Below, in pieces: positions 1 to 11,419 of a DNA stretch of 64,000 nt. The stretch is taken from positions 620,001 to 684,000 of the forward strand of contig JACTVC010000027.1 of the NCBI GenBank assembly GCA_018417955.1. Direction: 5' to 3'. The notes beneath the pieces are model-generated. The model was not told the DNA's origin, ran no database searches, and saw only the letters and a program-made list of their open reading frames with translations. Position numbers and translations under genes: made by a program. The DNA comes from Laccaria trichodermophora (lineage: Eukaryota > Basidiomycota > Agaricomycetes > Agaricales > Hydnangiaceae). Each line of letters begins with the position of its first letter. The stretch's first letter is position 1.

Positions 1-44
1 ACGTATTTCTTCTCTATCGGAGTTACGTAGTGGTTTTCAATATC

Positions 45-496
45 TCATCGGCTTCTGACTGCAAGCTGTTGCAGGTCGCTGACGTCAATACCGCCTTTCT
101 TAGCGAGCCAGATCCTGATTTCTTCAAGGCCCTCATCACTTGCATCTAAGAGAAATCGTTGAACTTGAAGCAAGAGTAGGGGCTGAGATCGAATGAACTT
201 CTCACCATATCGGCGACCCAAGACGCAAGAATTTGCGACTCGATCAAGCTTTCTGTGGGGACATCGAATAGTTCGGGAGTCAGCCTATTTACGATCTTCT
301 TCATCATGATTTCTTGCTGCATAGGGTGGAGTCTTCTCCAGGCAATTTCGATCTCTGTCTGATGCCGCCTGAATGTGGGTTGACGTTGATAGCTGAATAT
401 CTTTCACCAAGGAAATGTGACTACATACGTGTCATTCACCATATCCAACACTAAATCTCTTGCAGCGATAATCATTGCTTCCGGGATGGGAGCCAT
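45..496 (-). CDS. Unrecognised small gene, three putative exons
   Basis: Reading the minus strand, ATG at 496-494 opens exon 1 (496-429). It is followed by a good intron (donor GTATGT, acceptor TTCAG) and exon 2 (392-206), rich in charged residues and ending WVADM. A donor GTGAGA follows. The best protein frame resumes only 23 nt later (182-45), encoding a Leu/Gln/Asp-rich helical tail that ends at TGA 47-45. A 23-nt intron would be exceptionally short, so this is either a micro-intron, a frameshift, or a missed alternative splice. I recognise no domain. The case rests on open frame, codon texture and one good intron only. Confidence 0.4.
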
Positions 497-570
497 GATG
501 GAGGAATGTTGATGGGGGTTGAGAACAAAGGACAGGAACGACACTGAACACTTCGGACTCCGATTGTTTT

Positions 571-1398
571 AAGTTGTAGGCGCACCCCCGTCCAAGGGGG
601 TGGCGGAACGTGGATCCCGCATATAGGGTTAGGGGGTCGAAATTTTTTTTGGGACCTACTGTATAAAGTCCTTCCAATTAGCCCGAATAACACTCACAAA
701 GAAGTTGGAGCGTTCAGATGTACAGCAAGCTGCAAATCTACAACTGAGAGCCAATACAAACCGCCTGCAGGATGCCGCGTTCACGCTGCATTCGGTACGT
801 ACTACCCCGTGTCCGGGCCGCTGAGGTTAGACGTTGAAGGCTCACGATCCATTCAGGCTTCTCAGCTCTGGCAGCCGTATCATATTTGCGCGCCCTGTGC
901 TCGGCGTCCCGCTGTTCACCACCCCAATGTACAACAAACTCGGTACTAGTATGGGAAGGACCCCGTGCTCGCATGCATGTGTATAGCGCTTGAATGCCCT
1001 GCATATGTTTTTTTCTTCCTGTGTGGCGTGAGCCTACTAACTCTACCAAATTCTTCTTGTTGTAGAAGTACAGCCTCAGGCGGGTACGCGCACGATGCTC
1101 CCGAGCAGCATCACCCGGAGGGGCAACAAAACCAAATAAAAACACAAGGCTAGCCGTGGAGTGAAGTCTTGCATCTGTTAGACTTGTGTGGAGATGGGAG
1201 TGAAGCATCGTCGCGTGTAGAAACTCGAAATGTTTTTAACATAGGAACTTGAAAATTTTATGTTTTCGACATAGGAACTTGGAAAATTTCCTTTTTTAGG
1301 GGGGTAAAGGGGAGGGGGGGTACGTCGAAGATGCCCTAATTTTTTTTGGGACTGTATATGCAAAATCCACGTTCCGCCACCCCCTTGCCCCCGTCTAA
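571..1398. repeat. Pair of related GC-rich repeats in inverted orientation
   Basis: The stretch 580-620 contains GGGGGTGGCGGAACGTGGAT followed by a GCATATA motif. The same motif occurs reverse-complemented at about 1360-1398. Beyond GCATATA the two copies also share a poly-T/GGGAC tract, but in opposite relative orientation. The roughly 700 bp between them shows no gene I can support. They could be ends of one small element or two insertions of one short repeat family. Confidence 0.45.
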
Positions 1399-1771
1399 AT
1401 AGCCGTTCAACAATAATCAACAATAATATTGAGTCAAAGGTAGTCAGAGAGTGAAGTTGCGACAAGATCTACAGCACATTAAAATTTCAAAGCTATTCTT
1501 GTTGCATTGAGCCTGACCAAATTGAGACACGTTGTGGTAGTGTCGTTCTATTCGTGGCACTTCCTGTTTATTTCCATTTTTCACGCAGCTTGTTTTTTTG
1601 ACTTCCTTCAGATTTTATATATTTTTCCAGGTCAGGACAACCAATCTTTTCAACCCGCGTTTGAACGCGTCGACCAGCGAAGCATTCCGGCAACTTTTGC
1701 AGGACCGGACCGGGGCATGGATTATGGTAGCCGGTGCCCAAGCAAAACCTTCTCACGACAACTTTATCTCC

Positions 1772-2860
1772 ATGACCGCCATCCTACGTGGCCTTGCAGC
1801 CCTCGCCTGGCTGCGCGACTCAATTGCCAACCAAGCCGAGCGATTCTTCCTCAAAGTCCTCGCAGCGGGCCCGGTGCCCAGACATGTCGCTTTTGTTATG
1901 GATGGAAACCGCAGATACGCTAGAAGGCAGCAGAAGCAGGTACAAGAGGGGCATGCGGATGGGTATGTTGCTTTACGGCGGGTGAGTTTTCCCTGCTTTT
2001 TTGGGGGGAAACCACGACCAACGAGAAGAGAACAGATGTTGGAGGTCTGTCTGCGTTTGAATGTCCAGTGCGTCAGCGCATACGCGTTTTCAATTGAGAA
2101 CTTCAAACGCTCCGAAGATGAAGTGGAGGCGTTGATGAAGCTAGCGGAAGAAAAGCTGCTGGAGCTTTGTGCACATGGGTGTGTTTCTCATCCTGCCTTC
2201 CTTCATTTCGACTCCTCATAGTCTTACGGACGCCTCACAGGGATATTCTTGATGAATACGGTGTCCGACTCAATGTTTTAGGTAGAACAAGTCTTCTGCC
2301 AGAGAAAGTCCAACTCGCAGTCCAAAAGGCGGAATCTATGACTCGACATAATACACGGTACATTTCACCCTCGTTCCGCTCCACCAACTCTCAACCGCGA
2401 TGCACAGCGCTATCCTCAATCTCTGCATGCCGTATACATCACGCGACGAAATAACAACCGCCGTTGAATCGTGTGTCCGAAAAGCTGACCCTTCAAACCC
2501 GTGTGTTCATCTCTCTTTCACCCCTACTGTTTCTCCCTTCTCATCGCGTATTTAACTCACTCAGGCAAGTCACCGAAAAGGACATCGATGCTCAACTAAT
2601 GACATCATTAGGCTGCAGTCCCCCACTCGACATCCTCGTCCGAACGAGCGGGGTCAAACGGCTGAGTGATTTCTTACTGTGGCAGGTACGCACGACTTCT
2701 TCCTCATTGAATTAGAATTTTTAGCTGTAGTCGTTAGTGTTGTGAGGGTACTCAGATCCAGATCTCTTCAACTTTCTGGCCGGACTTTGGCCTCCTCGAC
2801 TTTGTGCCTATAATTCTCGACTTCCAACGGAAAGCGTGGGGAAGGCGGATATCTCTGTAG
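1772..2860 (+). CDS. RER2: cis-prenyltransferase (dehydrodolichyl diphosphate synthase)
   Basis: Catalytic subunit that elongates farnesyl diphosphate with isopentenyl diphosphate to polyprenyl diphosphate for dolichol and protein glycosylation at the ER. Six exons join in frame: 1772-1981, 2036-2178, 2241-2357, 2408-2500, 2565-2685, 2756-2860, giving 262 aa with introns of 50-70 bp. Family hallmarks are visible: [14 protein letters not shown] (the catalytic-Asp region of the undecaprenyl/dehydrodolichyl synthase family), [30 protein letters not shown] and WPDFGLLDF. The length is normal to slightly short for the fungal family. An in-frame ATG at 1724 would add 16 residues; 1772 is chosen because homologues start shortly before the catalytic motif. 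No lesion is seen, so this is an intact host gene. Confidence 0.93.
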
Positions 2861-3384
2861 CTTGTTATTGAAATGAGGTAAGTGGGATGAATGGTAACCG
2901 ATCATTGTAGTTTGATTGACCACAGAAAATCCAGGTGGTTTGCTTGCTTTCTGAGTAAAAAGGCTGCTCTTTGTGGAAGCACCATCTCACTTGTGCTGTG
3001 GAAGCGAGGATGGCGGTACGTATATGGCGCCTGGAGACCATTCACAGCCAATGCTGGATCAGGTCCTAAGCTTCACCAAATACGTTATGTACTCCCTTTA
3101 CTGATTCTATTGACGGCTACGCAGCTAGCGACATTGCATGGGGACCGCAATGTACGTATGAACTTTTAAAATTGGTGTTTTCAAGAAAAATCTCTCGATT
3201 TTATCACAATAGCAACCTTCCCCTTTACGGATTCTGCATGTACCAGAGAACTAGTAACTTACCCTATTATATGGGGGGGATTAGCCGTGTTCAGCAATTG
3301 GGCAATTCAGTGATCACAACGATGATCAAGCAAGCTTACATAATCCGATAAAACCCTCCACTGTCCGTCCACAGAGAATCATTC
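2861..3384. other. Intergenic region, no gene seen
   Basis: Between the cis-prenyltransferase and the proline-rich gene, transcribed in the same direction. Only short open frames without splice or domain support are present. It presumably holds the terminator of the first gene and the promoter of the second. Confidence 0.4.
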
Positions 3385-4384
3385 ATGGCGACATACTACC
3401 ATCCCATGCCTGCTGCACCTGTAAAAAATTTTGTGTCAAAGAGATACAGAATCACATCTAATGTTTCAATAGACCATTGTCCAAGTGCCGCCATGGGCCG
3501 ATTCGCTCGAGCTCATGACGATATTGAGGGTATGAACACGGCTGGCGCTGGTCTCTGGAATGTGCGCCCGTTGACCACTTCTGCAGGAGAGTCGCCTTGC
3601 CCAATTTGCAACAATTGATCAACAACGCGAGCTTATGAGGTACATGCAGGGGTTAAATGGCTGGCTCGAGCAAGACACACACGATCGTCACTCGGAGCTC
3701 CGTAGGGTTCTCGCATGATTAGATGAATTGCGAGATGATCTGCGGGGTATACTTGCACCAGTTCAAGTGGTAAGGACGACCCGACCATCTACAAGCGGAG
3801 GTCATCCTCCAGATCGACATCATCAGCCACAACCTTTTAGGCCGCGCCGTTTTTCTGAATCCCAAATGCCAACACCGCACCATTTTGAAGGACCACAAAT
3901 GCGTCAACCCCGTCATGTAACTGAGCTTCCGCCTGGTTTTCAACCATTTCCTACGCAACCTGTCATACCACCAGTCATCCCTGCAGAGTATCACACACCA
4001 ACTCCATCTTTTTCGCCTGTTATCCCTCCCGTTATACCTGCAGAGCATCACACGTCGGCTCCACCCTTTACTTCATTCATACCTCAGGCATCAGTTGCCC
4101 CCGCGGGGCATCGCACACCAACCCCACCCTTCACCCCAGTCATACCTCAGATGCCTCATCAACGATCGCCGTTCAATATATATCGTCAACCAGACGTTCC
4201 TGTGATACCAACGGATAGCTTCCGTCCTCCAAGTCGGATGCGTCCAACGTCGCCTCAACAACACGAAGAGGAGCCACCTATTCCCTTCATCCCACCTCCC
4301 TTAACCGGAAGTCAGAGTGCTGGGTCACTGAGGCAATATTCAATGCTAATGCGGGGACCCACTTCTATACCGGGGTATGAGTAG
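3385..4384 (+). CDS. Proline-rich protein with a coiled N-terminal part and one in-frame TGA
   Basis: Exon 1 3385-3420, intron to 3472, exon 2 3473-3529, intron to 3586, then exon 3. The joined frame encodes an N-terminus MATYYHPMPAAP and an amphipathic, charged helical segment (RLAQFATIDQQRELMRYMQ). It meets TGA at 3716-3718 and continues in the same frame as LDELRDDLRGILAPVQ, then a Pro/His-rich region with repeats of PVIPPVIPAE and HRTPTPPFTPVIP, ending at TAG 4382-4384. The helical pattern is continuous across the TGA, so the protein was once longer than 74 aa. No domain is recognised. The TGA could be a mutated CGA, translational readthrough or a sequence error. Confidence 0.6.
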
Positions 4385-5040
4385 ATACTCTTGCTGTAGC
4401 CCACTTTGGGGGAGGGGGGCGACAGCCGTGTTTGACGTCTCTGGACTCCCCGTCACAGTAGGTTCGACCTTTTCAATTTACAAATGACCGTGAATGATAG
4501 ATAAACCAAGATTGAAACGGGAGTGACAAGGGGATGGCAAATGAGAAAGAATCCCAAGGACAAGAATAATTTTGGAAGCGAGCCCATGCCGAACAAATCC
4601 ACACCTCTCTTCGAAGATCGCTATACCCAATTGTCAGGAGTCGTCTTAGCAAGATTTCAAGATCTTGAATTTTGTAGTAGAATTTGTCGACGACGTGCGG
4701 TATGTATGGTACTCTTGCAGATAGCGAAGACGAGCCAAGCATGGGTGTACTGGTATCTCAAACAGGGCTGATGACCGCCACGGCCCACCTGCCGTCGTAA
4801 ACCACCAAGTAGTAGGAGCAACGCATTCGGTTGAACTTCATGGACTGCCTCCCACAAAGCCGAATTCAAATCACAATGAGCGGCTAACAAATCAATTAAT
4901 CAAGGCTTGTATAACTATCAAGATGCTAAAACAAATTTGTACAAGAATAACTGGGAACGAGAGATTAGTTCTAAAAATAGGATTTTGTGGAACAAATGAT
5001 GCACCTCTAAATCGTCAAAAGAAATCGTCGTATGCGGGCA
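4385..5040. other. Intergenic region with a relic of the neighbouring gene's 3' end
   Basis: Around 4748-4800 the minus strand reads like a diverged copy of exon 6 of the SWIM/RING gene next door (nt 5166-5220): GCCGTGGCGG, then ATCAGCCCTG, then ATACCAGTAC in the same order and spacing. The frame is broken. It looks like the remnant of a local tandem duplication of the gene's 3' end. Nothing else is supported. Confidence 0.45.
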
Positions 5041-6756
5041 TCAGAAGTCGTCATAGTACTCCTGAGCCCCGTAATACCTCTGTCCACGACGTGGGCCATG
5101 GTAATCTGACAGATAATGAAGATAAGCTATCGAATAAAGGCAGACGAGAGGAAGGGGATACTGACAAGTACTGGTATCCCGGGCAGGGCTGATACCCGCC
5201 ACGGCTCCAAGATTCAAATACCCTCCTTCCCTTCGCACGCCAACACCAGCGGCAGTGCCAGGGACAACCCATCGAGCTCGACACCACACGCAATTCAACT
5301 CCTTTCCACTATTCACGCTCGTCATTTGCCCTACGCACAAAATCATCAACCCAACGAAAAACGAACGATAGAAAAATAAACCCACATTGCCTAAAACACT
5401 CTTTGTGCAACGCGTTACCACATTCCTCACAGAAAACAAGAGCCGTCTCCGCAACGCCGTGCATCCCGTCATAGCATATGGGACAATCGTCATCCTTGCC
5501 AGGGATACGTTTCTTGTTTTGGGGAGCGGGCGTTACTGCGGTTGATCTCCCGAGGGCCCTGTCGTGCGCTTCCCTGATTCGGGGGTTCGTGACGTCATTG
5601 GGCGCCAGAGGTGCTTCCGCAAAAATGCTCTCAAGCTCTGTTGTTAATAGGGCCCTAGGTAAGGAGGTGGTGGAGGTGAGATGAGGGAAGGAGGAGGGGT
5701 GTGAGAGGCGTACTTTTGGTACCAGTGTCCCGAGACTTGGGAAACCTGGAGGACTGGAAGGGTTGAGAATGCTTCTAATTAGTGACGGCATGGATGCACG
5801 CACCTTTAATTAGGATGAATAGGATATGTTTGCAGTGGTTCCCTTTCAAAGCGTCGGGGCAGTTGCACATCGGTGTTTTGTCGATCGTTACGGTGTATAC
5901 CTGGGTAGAGGTAGGACGACGTGAAATAAATGAAGGTAATTGAGTCGCTCACGTTGCCCGTTGATCCCAATACGCTAAATTCTTCGCGTAATTCCCCGTC
6001 ATTCCTCCTTCTATCGATCATGAAGAACCTAAAGGTATTTTAGGGGCTTAATTACGCGTCGAAATCCAAAATCGCGTACCTTTGCTCCCTAACTCTTTCA
6101 ACGCGATCCAAGATGTTTTGTGGGCACTTTGCCTTGAACTTCGCGCCGCGTTTTTCTGGAACTGGGGCATTGGGATCCTTCTTCTTTCGGCCCTTTGGTG
6201 GTACTTGGTTCGAACTCGGACCCGCAGATGACGGTTGGGATGAGCTGGCTGCAGTCCTAGGCTGCGATGACCCCGACGGCAATCCACGCGATTGTGCCAG
6301 GGTGGAAGGCAACGTTAACTCGTCGTTTATCTTGTTCACCGCCTTTCGCTGGCGTTTCGTCGGAGGTGCGGTAGCATGAGCCGACAAAGACGAGGTGCTT
6401 GGTGTTGGGAGAACACGAGCAGCCTGCACCGGAGGGGCCGATATGGAAGGTAAGGTTAACTCGTCGTTGAATTTGGGTTTTCGCTGTCGTTGCGCCGGAG
6501 GTGGTGCTGCTCGAGCAGTAAAAGAAGACTCGCTCGTTGTCGGGTATGTAGTACGCGTCGATGACCCCGCTACGGAGGGCAGAGTTAACTCATCGTTGAT
6601 CTTGTTCACTGCTGCTTGTCGATGTCGTTTCGCTGGAGGTTCTTGTACACTGACGAGGGGTGATGATGCGCGTGCTGGACTCGAGCCCGCCGCTGATGAG
6701 CTCTTTGAAACCCATGCGACGAACTCGCCGTTAGCTTTCCGTTTGCTCAAGACCAT
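5041..6756 (-). CDS. SWIM zinc finger / RING finger protein, putative E3 ubiquitin ligase
   Basis: Seven exons on the minus strand join in frame: 6756-6080, 6028-5953, 5900-5804, 5753-5714, 5654-5386, 5330-5166, 5105-5041 (462 aa). The N-terminal ~220 aa is low-complexity Ser/Pro with three copies of a KINDELTLPS-type motif, then a basic KGRKKKDPNAPVPEKR stretch. A SWIM zinc finger follows (CNCPDALKGNHCKH, pattern CxC...CxH), then a RING-type cluster (CPICYDG ... CEECGNALHKECF ... CVWCRARW) and a Gly/Tyr-rich tail ending GQRYYGAQEYYDDF. SWIM plus RING fits E3 ligases of the ZSWIM2 type; activity is inferred. No lesion is seen. The ATG at 6756 is the one followed by the basic VLSKRKANGEF start. 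Confidence 0.93.
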
Positions 6757-8653
6757 TGGCGGTGAAAGGAAAGAGGACAACAATTTGGGTAGCCCATCTG
6801 AAGTTCTAACTCCGAGACACAACTTCAAGCTCAGACGGCCACGCACTCGAATCCGATTCCCTCAAGATCGCCCACCTACTCAACATCGCTACTGTAAGTG
6901 TTCCAGTTTCACCTATCGTTCTTAGATAATACTAAAATATGACAGTACTGCCGTACGGATAACATGTTGCAACGTCTTTGACGAGTCTTCAACATGATTG
7001 TTAGATGTTTCATCATCTCGGCTCCAGGATACCTTGCTACGGGGATTGAAGCAAGGCGTTAACGAATTCGCAGGAAAGCTTCTTTTTGAGTCGATCCTTC
7101 ATCAGCATCAGCCGTCTGCGACTGGGAGGCAAGAAAGTTACGCTGTCTGAGTCGGAAAAATCCGTGATGCCTTATAATAGCAATGGATTACAAGGCTGGT
7201 GGGAGCTATTGTAGTCACGTTATAATGAATTCCCGCTACATTAGTAGTGGGTCTTGTGGTGGGTCAATGGGTGGGAAAAAATTCACGTGCTGCACGTGCC
7301 ACTGAGACATCATGTTTCTTCACATGGTCACACGCAATCTCACACAGGCTGCCGGATGCTGGAACTCAACATGGATATCATGTTGTAGCCAAACATGTCA
7401 TGAGCAAGTGATCAGGATGAACAAATGGGCAGATGATAACAACTCATCATGTAAATTTCTTCTCTATCTATATTTGTTGTATGTAACAGTCTGCGCTGAA
7501 TTAAAGGCAAGTCAGGAATCCTTGCCCTATATGTTTTTTTTTATACAACGACTCTGTAATCATGCTTGTCATGAACCTGTAAGAGCAACCACTAAAGGGA
7601 AAGAAAAAGCCTCAGTCACCCCATTGTCAGTGTCTATGTCTGGCACAGCTGATACGGATGACTTGGCAAATGAAGACCAAATCATGGCAGATGTGGATGA
7701 CGCCTGAATTTAAAGTACATAATATCTTTATCGGAGGAAGGACTTGTTTGATTTCAGAATACATACTAAATAATTCGAGCAGATAAAGAATTTTATTACA
7801 TACTATAGGACAGGTAAATTGATAGTCACTTCGCTGTATTATGGACTCAATCTCTTCACCAATATGGACATCATTCAGTGCAAGCAATGACAAGAATATA
7901 CAGTGTAAAGTTATCTACATAGTCTGTACAAAGAAATTGCAAATGAAAAACAGTCCGAAAACTTATTAACCAATGAAATGACAGAGATGGTTTTCAAGTA
8001 CAAGGAGGTCCATGGGACAAGTTACATTGTCCAAAATCAGATACAAATTTAAAAAGTCCTCCACCTTGGTGTCATCCCACAAATTGACAGCCGTTAAATA
8101 TTCTTCATGCTTGTCAAGGTCTCCCAAGGTCATAAATACCAGACAGGTACAAACAAACTACCCAGGGGCTATGGGGGTCTTTTCTTGCATATTGCGCATG
8201 TGAGCAGGCAAGCATGAGCAAACAAACTTCCTATGGGCCATGGGCTCTTTTCTTGCATATGGCGCATGCGAGCGAGCAAACCAGTGCAAACAACTGGTCT
8301 TTGATATCGTTGTCTCTTTCTTAGCGCCAGCTGCAATGTTTACATACATCTTTCCAGTTAACTATGTAGTGCTATAGCTCTTGAACACTGTTTCCTTTGT
8401 TATAAAAAAAAAAAGTCACATCGTACTAGGTGCAAAGCAGTGTATTTGTCAGCAAGCAAGGTGCCTGCTGCCACTGCTAAGTGTCAGCCTCTAGTATAAA
8501 TTAATGTTTGATTGAAATGGACCGTAGCGGGCCATGTGGCTTGCTGTGCTGCGTTATCATGTTGCATGATAAGATCAATGTTTGTCTTGTAATCAAATGT
8601 GTGCGGCGCACACACTGTGCTGAATGCACACCTGTTGTCCCTCCTCATTCCCA
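6757..8653. other. AT-rich flank, presumably the 5' end of the split Plavaka element
   Basis: No complete gene is supported. A frame ending at 7707 has a plausible acidic C-terminus (SGTADTDDLANEDQIMADVDDA, broken here as SGTADTDDLANED and QIMADVDDA) but no recognisable body. A block of about 65 bp is tandemly duplicated at 8149-8210 and 8216-8276, both carrying TCTTTTCTTGCATAT and GCGCATG. The terminal repeat of the Plavaka element was not located. Confidence 0.35.
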
Positions 8654-9508
8654 ATGCCTCCCAAAGGGAAAGGTCCAAAAGGAACGCTGAAGCCTTCTGT
8701 TGTAGACCCTCTATGCACTTTTTGTGGGCTTCCTTTCAAGTCAAAGGGCATAACACAGCACCAAAAGTCATGCAAATCTCATCCTGAAGCAGTTGCTTCA
8801 CATGCAAGATCCAGGGCATTTGAGGAGCAGGTACAACGAGAGGGGTTATTTGGTGAGCTGTACACTGCTTGATGACATATTACTGGCTAATAGCTTTTGT
8901 CCAGACCCTTCTACACCTGTGATTGGCCCAAGCTCTGCCTACATTCCTCTTGGTAGCATTGATTTCCTCCTTCCACTCTTTTCTTGCCTTTCCAAGTTGA
9001 TCAGTTTGTTCTAGGGTATACACATACTCAATTGCAAGTAGGAAATGTGGAAAATAGTAAGTATCACTTGATATTGTGCTTCTGATTATGTAACCCAGTC
9101 TATGATGCAAACATAGCAATATCTATTGAGAATGACACAATCAACAACACTGATAACAACTACACCAAGTCATGGTGAAGTTCAAGCTGATCAAAGGTCC
9201 TTTAGTCCATTTGAGAAGGCACCACAGCTTGATGACATCAAAGTGGAGTACCATCCAAGAAGCGGATGCCCACCTCAATTCTTTAGCTTTGATGAGTATA
9301 AAAGCCATCTCCAGGAACTTGATACTGTTGACATTCCAGTTGATCCAGAGCCATGGAAACCTTTTTGTTCTCATCTTGATTTTGAACTAGCAGAATTGAT
9401 TCTTGATACCCACATGAATAAGAATCAAACCAACAAACTCATCTCCCTTATCCATCAATGTATTTCAGACCCCAAATCATTCACCTTGAAAAATGACCCT
9501 GACTTGGC
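8654..9508 (+). pseudogene. Plavaka transposase, 5' part (split by a 53 kb insertion)
   Basis: Starts MPPKGKGPKGTLKPS with a C2H2-like finger CTFCGLPFKSKGITQHQKSC. Short introns follow, then the long exon 9126-9508 with the Plavaka N-terminal signature: DDIKVEYHPRSG, PVDPEPWKPF, HLDFELAELILDTHMNKNQT. The frame stops abruptly after DPDLA at 9508. The missing continuation (KIWENAANQATM, then FEKTTITVEYKDED) is found at 62521 onward, in frame. Plavaka is a CACTA-related DNA transposase family of basidiomycetes. This copy was the landing site of the giant element described below. Confidence 0.85.
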
Positions 9509-9790
9509 TGTAACCATATGGTTTTCGATTAATCAAAACCCTTTTCAATAGAATCACTGATTAATCAAACAGCTCATTTAATCAAAGATATAGATTTGAT
9601 ATAGACTACCGACTTTACAAAAAAAACATCATTATTGTATCTACTAATCTTGATAAGTGATTCAAATTCATTCAATCATGATTTAAAGGCAATTCAGATG
9701 AAGTAGAGATTGAATCAAGATTAAAGATCAATATATCTTGATTCAAATTAGTGAGATTAAAAGATTTAAACATGATTCAATCCTGGGGAG
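9509..9790. repeat. Left AT-rich terminal inverted repeat of KDZ-1
   Basis: AT-rich block with recurring GATTAATC, GATTCAA and TTAATCA motifs, related to the reverse complement of 62139-62519. Similarity is clearest over the outer ~65 bp, roughly three quarters identical by eye. Farther in, only the motif composition is shared. Confidence 0.6.
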
Positions 9791-9931
9791 AGGGGATTAG
9801 CGATGCCCATAGCCCTCATATACCACTTACACGGAGGGGGTGTAGTTGATTGCCCTTCACTGCAGGTTTCTGTCAGCGATCAAGTAAGAGGTGATGAGAA
9901 AATTTGTACGGGAGAAAATCTTCCAGCCCTC

Positions 9932-11419
9932 GAGGTCTTTATTGTCCTCCACTGATTCCTGCCGGAATCCGGCGGAATCCGCGGAATTCCTGGAATTCCG
10001 GAGGAATCAAATTTGGCAGAGGGCCCTGCCAAATTGATCAAACCATTCCGGCGGAATTTTGATGGAATTCAAATTCCGCCGAAATCGTTCCAGGAATCAC
10101 CCGGAAGGAATGCTCCCGGAACGACACGGACCGGAATTCCTGATGCCCAAATCAAGCGTCGGCGTTTGCCGACGCTTGATTTGGGCGTCAACAACAAACA
10201 ACCCTCTCTCTCTCAACCACCACCACCATCGTCCACGACGCCCACCAACCTTGCGACATGACCACGTCACCAACGGCCACCACCATGCACACCAGCCACC
10301 GATCGACCACCACGCCTCAACGCCCACATCACCAGTAAACGACGACGACACGTTGCGACGTGGCAACAAGACGACGAGAACGACGACGGACGTCGTCGTT
10401 CTCACCACGACCCCCACCCTCTAACACAACGTCACGGCCACGACGCGGGAAACGACGCCCCAACGCCACGTCACCAGCCCCAGTAAACGAGCGCGGCAAC
10501 ACGTTGCCACGTCGCTATCAGCGACGTGGCAACCAGACGACGAACGACGCAAGTCGTCGTTCGTCGTCCTAGGTGAGCAACCCCCGTCCCAAGCTCGTCC
10601 CACCCAGCTTGCTAACACCAGGCACACGACGAGGGACAACCACGTCAACGCACGACCACCACGACCACGCCCACGGACGACGACACGCCTCACCACGTCA
10701 ACGGAGGGCCACGCCAACAAACGACACGCCCACGACGACGCCACCACCACGTCAACGGACGACGACCGCGTCAACGGACGCCCACGTCAATGGACGACGA
10801 GCACGTCAACGGACGACGACGGCCCACCCTCTTCCCTATCCCTCCCTCTTCCTTTCCCCTCTCCCCTTCCTTTTCCCTCCCCCCTGTTCCCTCTCTCCAT
10901 CCCTCCCCCCTCTCCCCTCTCTCCATCCCTCCCTTTCACTCCCTCCCCTCCCTCCCCCTCCATTGCTCCCTCCCCCCTTCATCACTCCCTCCCCTCCATC
11001 CCCCCTCCATCTCTCCTCTCCACCACTCTCTCCCCACCACTCCCTCCCCCCCCCTCATGTAGTAGAGTATGTAGTTCTTTAACACTCAATGTTGTAGAAT
11101 AGATTTATGTAGTTCTAATGAATATAATATACTACAATTTTCTCTGTTCAAATCTAAGTGTGATAAGAAATTCTTAGGATTAAGTTATCAACATAGAATA
11201 GAATAATAGATTGGTTGACTACATTGCATAAGTAATTCAGGAGGTCTTGATAAGTGCACATTAAGTCACATTTAAAGTGTATTTTCATCAATTCCCCTGT
11301 TCCAAAACGTATGTCTGAAATAGAAGAGTGAAATATAACCTAAATAATGAGATTTTCTGTCTATTCCAGCCAGAATCCGCGGAATCTGGTAGGAATCAGT
11401 GGAGGAATGGAAAGTATTG
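9932..11419. mobile_element. 1.5 kb non-autonomous element of the GAGGTCTT family (copy 1)
   Basis: Flanked by an 8 bp TSD (CAGCCCTC at 9924-9931 and 11420-11427). The ends read GAGGTCTTTAT... and ...GAAAGTATTG; just inside both ends, CCTCCACTGATTCCT is inverted. The left part is packed with GGAATTCC/GGAATCCG motifs. Then come a 19 bp hairpin, about 600 bp built on ACG/CGTCAACG triplets, a pure pyrimidine tract of CCCTCC units (10820-11050) and an AT-rich tail. The open frames inside are low complexity and not genes. It sits in the C-terminal region of the KDZ-1 transposase. Confidence 0.8.
10145..10186. repeat. Perfect 19 bp hairpin
   Basis: GCCCAAATCAAGCGTCGGC pairs perfectly with its reverse complement across a 4 nt GTTT loop. 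It lies within copy 1 of the GAGGTCTT family. No matching hairpin is seen in the other two copies. Confidence 0.9.

Noticed and set aside
738..1208. 156-codon minus-strand frame
   Set aside because: Other frames and the plus strand are equally open in this GC-rich stretch, and part of the plus strand (690-800) looks as much like an exon. No domain decides between them.
10013..11082. Pro/Thr/Arg/Ser-rich frames in the 9932-11419 element and similar frames at 58983-60046
   Set aside because: They derive from ACG triplets and a CCCTCC tract, are open in several frames at once and show no domain or splice pattern.
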